This document shows positions 35,980 through 36,628 of a DNA stretch of 36,628 nucleotides, piece after piece. This stretch comes from Alphaproteobacteria bacterium. GTDB lineage: Bacteria > Pseudomonadota > Alphaproteobacteria > Rhodobacterales > Rhodobacteraceae. How positions within the stretch are numbered: the first letter of the stretch is position 1; every line of letters begins with the position of its first letter. The notes under the pieces are model-generated. The model was not told where the DNA came from and made no database searches. It was given only the letters and a program-made list of their open reading frames with translations. The stretch is from contig JAUHWP010000019.1 in NCBI GenBank assembly GCA_030424645.1, positions 1-36,628 on the forward strand, in the 5' to 3' direction. A program made the position numbers and the translations under genes.

Positions 35980-36628
35980 GTCAGTTCCCCCTGAATTTCG
36001 TCAAGTGTCACCCAGCGTTCTTCGCGCGCCGAACGCAGGACGGCCTCGCAGAACAGCATTTCATCATGGCCATCGGCAAAGGTGGCCCAGGTGGCTTCGG
36101 CGCTGCGCGCCCCCTTGGCGATGTCTGCATAGACAGCGTTGAAGAAGGCGAAGAAACTGTCTGCGAAGCCTTCCACATGGCCGGGTGGCAAGGTGGCGGC
36201 GGCGGTGCCGGTTTCGTTCATCAGGGTGAAATCACGCATGAGCGTTTCGTTGGCACGGCCCCTGTGGCCGACAAAAAGGTGATCCGGTGTTTCACTGTCC
36301 CACGCGATCGAGGCGTCGGCCCCGGCCACGTCCCAGGCAAGCGAGTTCTTGCGTCCGCGGTTGATCTGGCTAGTGCTCATCACCCCGCGCGCGCCGTTCG
36401 GATAGCGGATCAGGATCATCGCGGCGTCGTCGGTATCGACGCTGATCGGCCGGGTGCCGCCCGTCGCCGCCGAGAAGGTTTCGACCGGCCCGGTGGGTTT
36501 CTGCCGTTCCGGCAGAAAGGTGATGAGCTCTGCCATCACCGCCTGGGGTTTCAGCCCGGTGATGAAGCTGGTCAGGTCCACCCAATGGGTGCCGATATCA
36601 CCGACCGAGCGCAACGCGCCGCCTTTTT
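35976..36628 (-). CDS. Gfo/Idh/MocA-family oxidoreductase, C-terminal part (5' end outside window)
   Basis: The minus-strand frame is open to the window edge, so the N-terminal Rossmann part is missing; about 217 residues remain. The visible part starts KGGALRSVGDIGTHWVDL, the typical beginning of the substrate-binding domain with the catalytic GTHW histidine. It ends ERWVTLDEIQGELT. A TTG at 36614 is an internal codon, not a start. The stop overlaps the TIM-barrel gene by four bases (GTGA). It is a fourth member of this enzyme family in one operon. Confidence 0.85.
   Translation of the reverse strand, partial: KGGALRSVGDIGTHWVDLTSFITGLKPQAVMAELITFLPERQKPTGPVETFSAATGGTRPISVDTDDAAMILIRYPNGARGVMSTSQINRGRKNSLAWDVAGADASIAWDSETPDHLFVGHRGRANETLMRDFTLMNETGTAAATLPPGHVEGFADSFFAFFNAVYADIAKGARSAEATWATFADGHDEMLFCEAVLRSAREERWVTLDEIQGELT

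Noticed and set aside
1-36628. Mobile elements, CRISPR arrays, tRNA or rRNA genes, prophage
   Set aside because: I found no transposase or integrase genes, no regularly spaced repeats, and no cloverleaf or rRNA-like stretches. Gene order and codon style look uniform and chromosomal.

Overview
The window looks like a chromosomal segment of a marine-type alphaproteobacterium, most likely Rhodobacterales (Roseobacteraceae/Paracoccaceae). The reasons are high GC, tightly packed operons with 4-bp ATGA/GTGA/TTGA stop-start overlaps, a DUF1127 protein, a hexameric tyrosine-coordinated haem protein, and a formate dehydrogenase locus of the kind I associate with that order (DUF3305, DUF3306, DUF6494, DUF6505). 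I see no rRNA, tRNA, CRISPR array, insertion sequence or phage gene, and no gene-free gap longer than about 170 bases.

Layout. (1) 1-3303, plus strand: the 3' end of a polyamine-type ABC importer operon (binding protein, two permeases, ATPase), closed by a strong hairpin at 3369-3408. (2) 3417-4565: a small DUF1127 protein on the minus strand, divergent from a LysR regulator. (3) 4654-10141, plus strand: an NsrR-like Fe-S regulator followed by a second-copy-type cbb3 oxidase operon (ccoNOQP, a 52-residue membrane protein, a DUF2189 membrane protein, ccoS, HTHP, a probable DUF6522 protein). The usual ccoG, ccoH and ccoI are absent here. (4) 10275-13564: a one-component regulator with an excisionase-type HTH and a periplasmic-binding-protein-like domain, convergent with a tungstate importer (tupB-tupC-tupA, minus strand). 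(5) 13701-18135, minus strand: DUF6505, a biotin/lipoate-ligase-like protein without its catalytic lysine, Mrp, DUF6494 and a 651-residue multi-ferredoxin protein. (6) 18304-25338, plus strand, divergent from (5): DUF3305, DUF3306, a TorD-like chaperone, a small Tat-signal protein, formate dehydrogenase alpha, beta and cytochrome b gamma subunits, and a 43-residue membrane protein. (7) A gamma-glutamyltransferase (25474-27267). (8) 27311-36628, minus strand: a sugar catabolic operon with an RbsABC-type importer, a TIM-barrel isomerase/epimerase and four Gfo/Idh/MocA oxidoreductases, one cut by the window end.

How the parts may work together. Regions 4-6 look like one functional locus. A periplasmic, membrane-anchored formate dehydrogenase (Cys-type active site, bis-MGD cofactor, Tat export) sits with its maturation factors, with a set of poorly characterised Fe-S accessory proteins, and with the transporter and likely sensor for tungstate, the probable active-site metal. 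Region 3 looks like an oxidase operon under an NO-sensing Fe-S repressor, with a haem peroxidase-like protein at its end, so it may serve respiration under nitrosative or oxidative stress. Region 8 looks like import and oxidation/isomerisation of an unidentified sugar or cyclitol. These functional links are inferred from gene order and motifs only.
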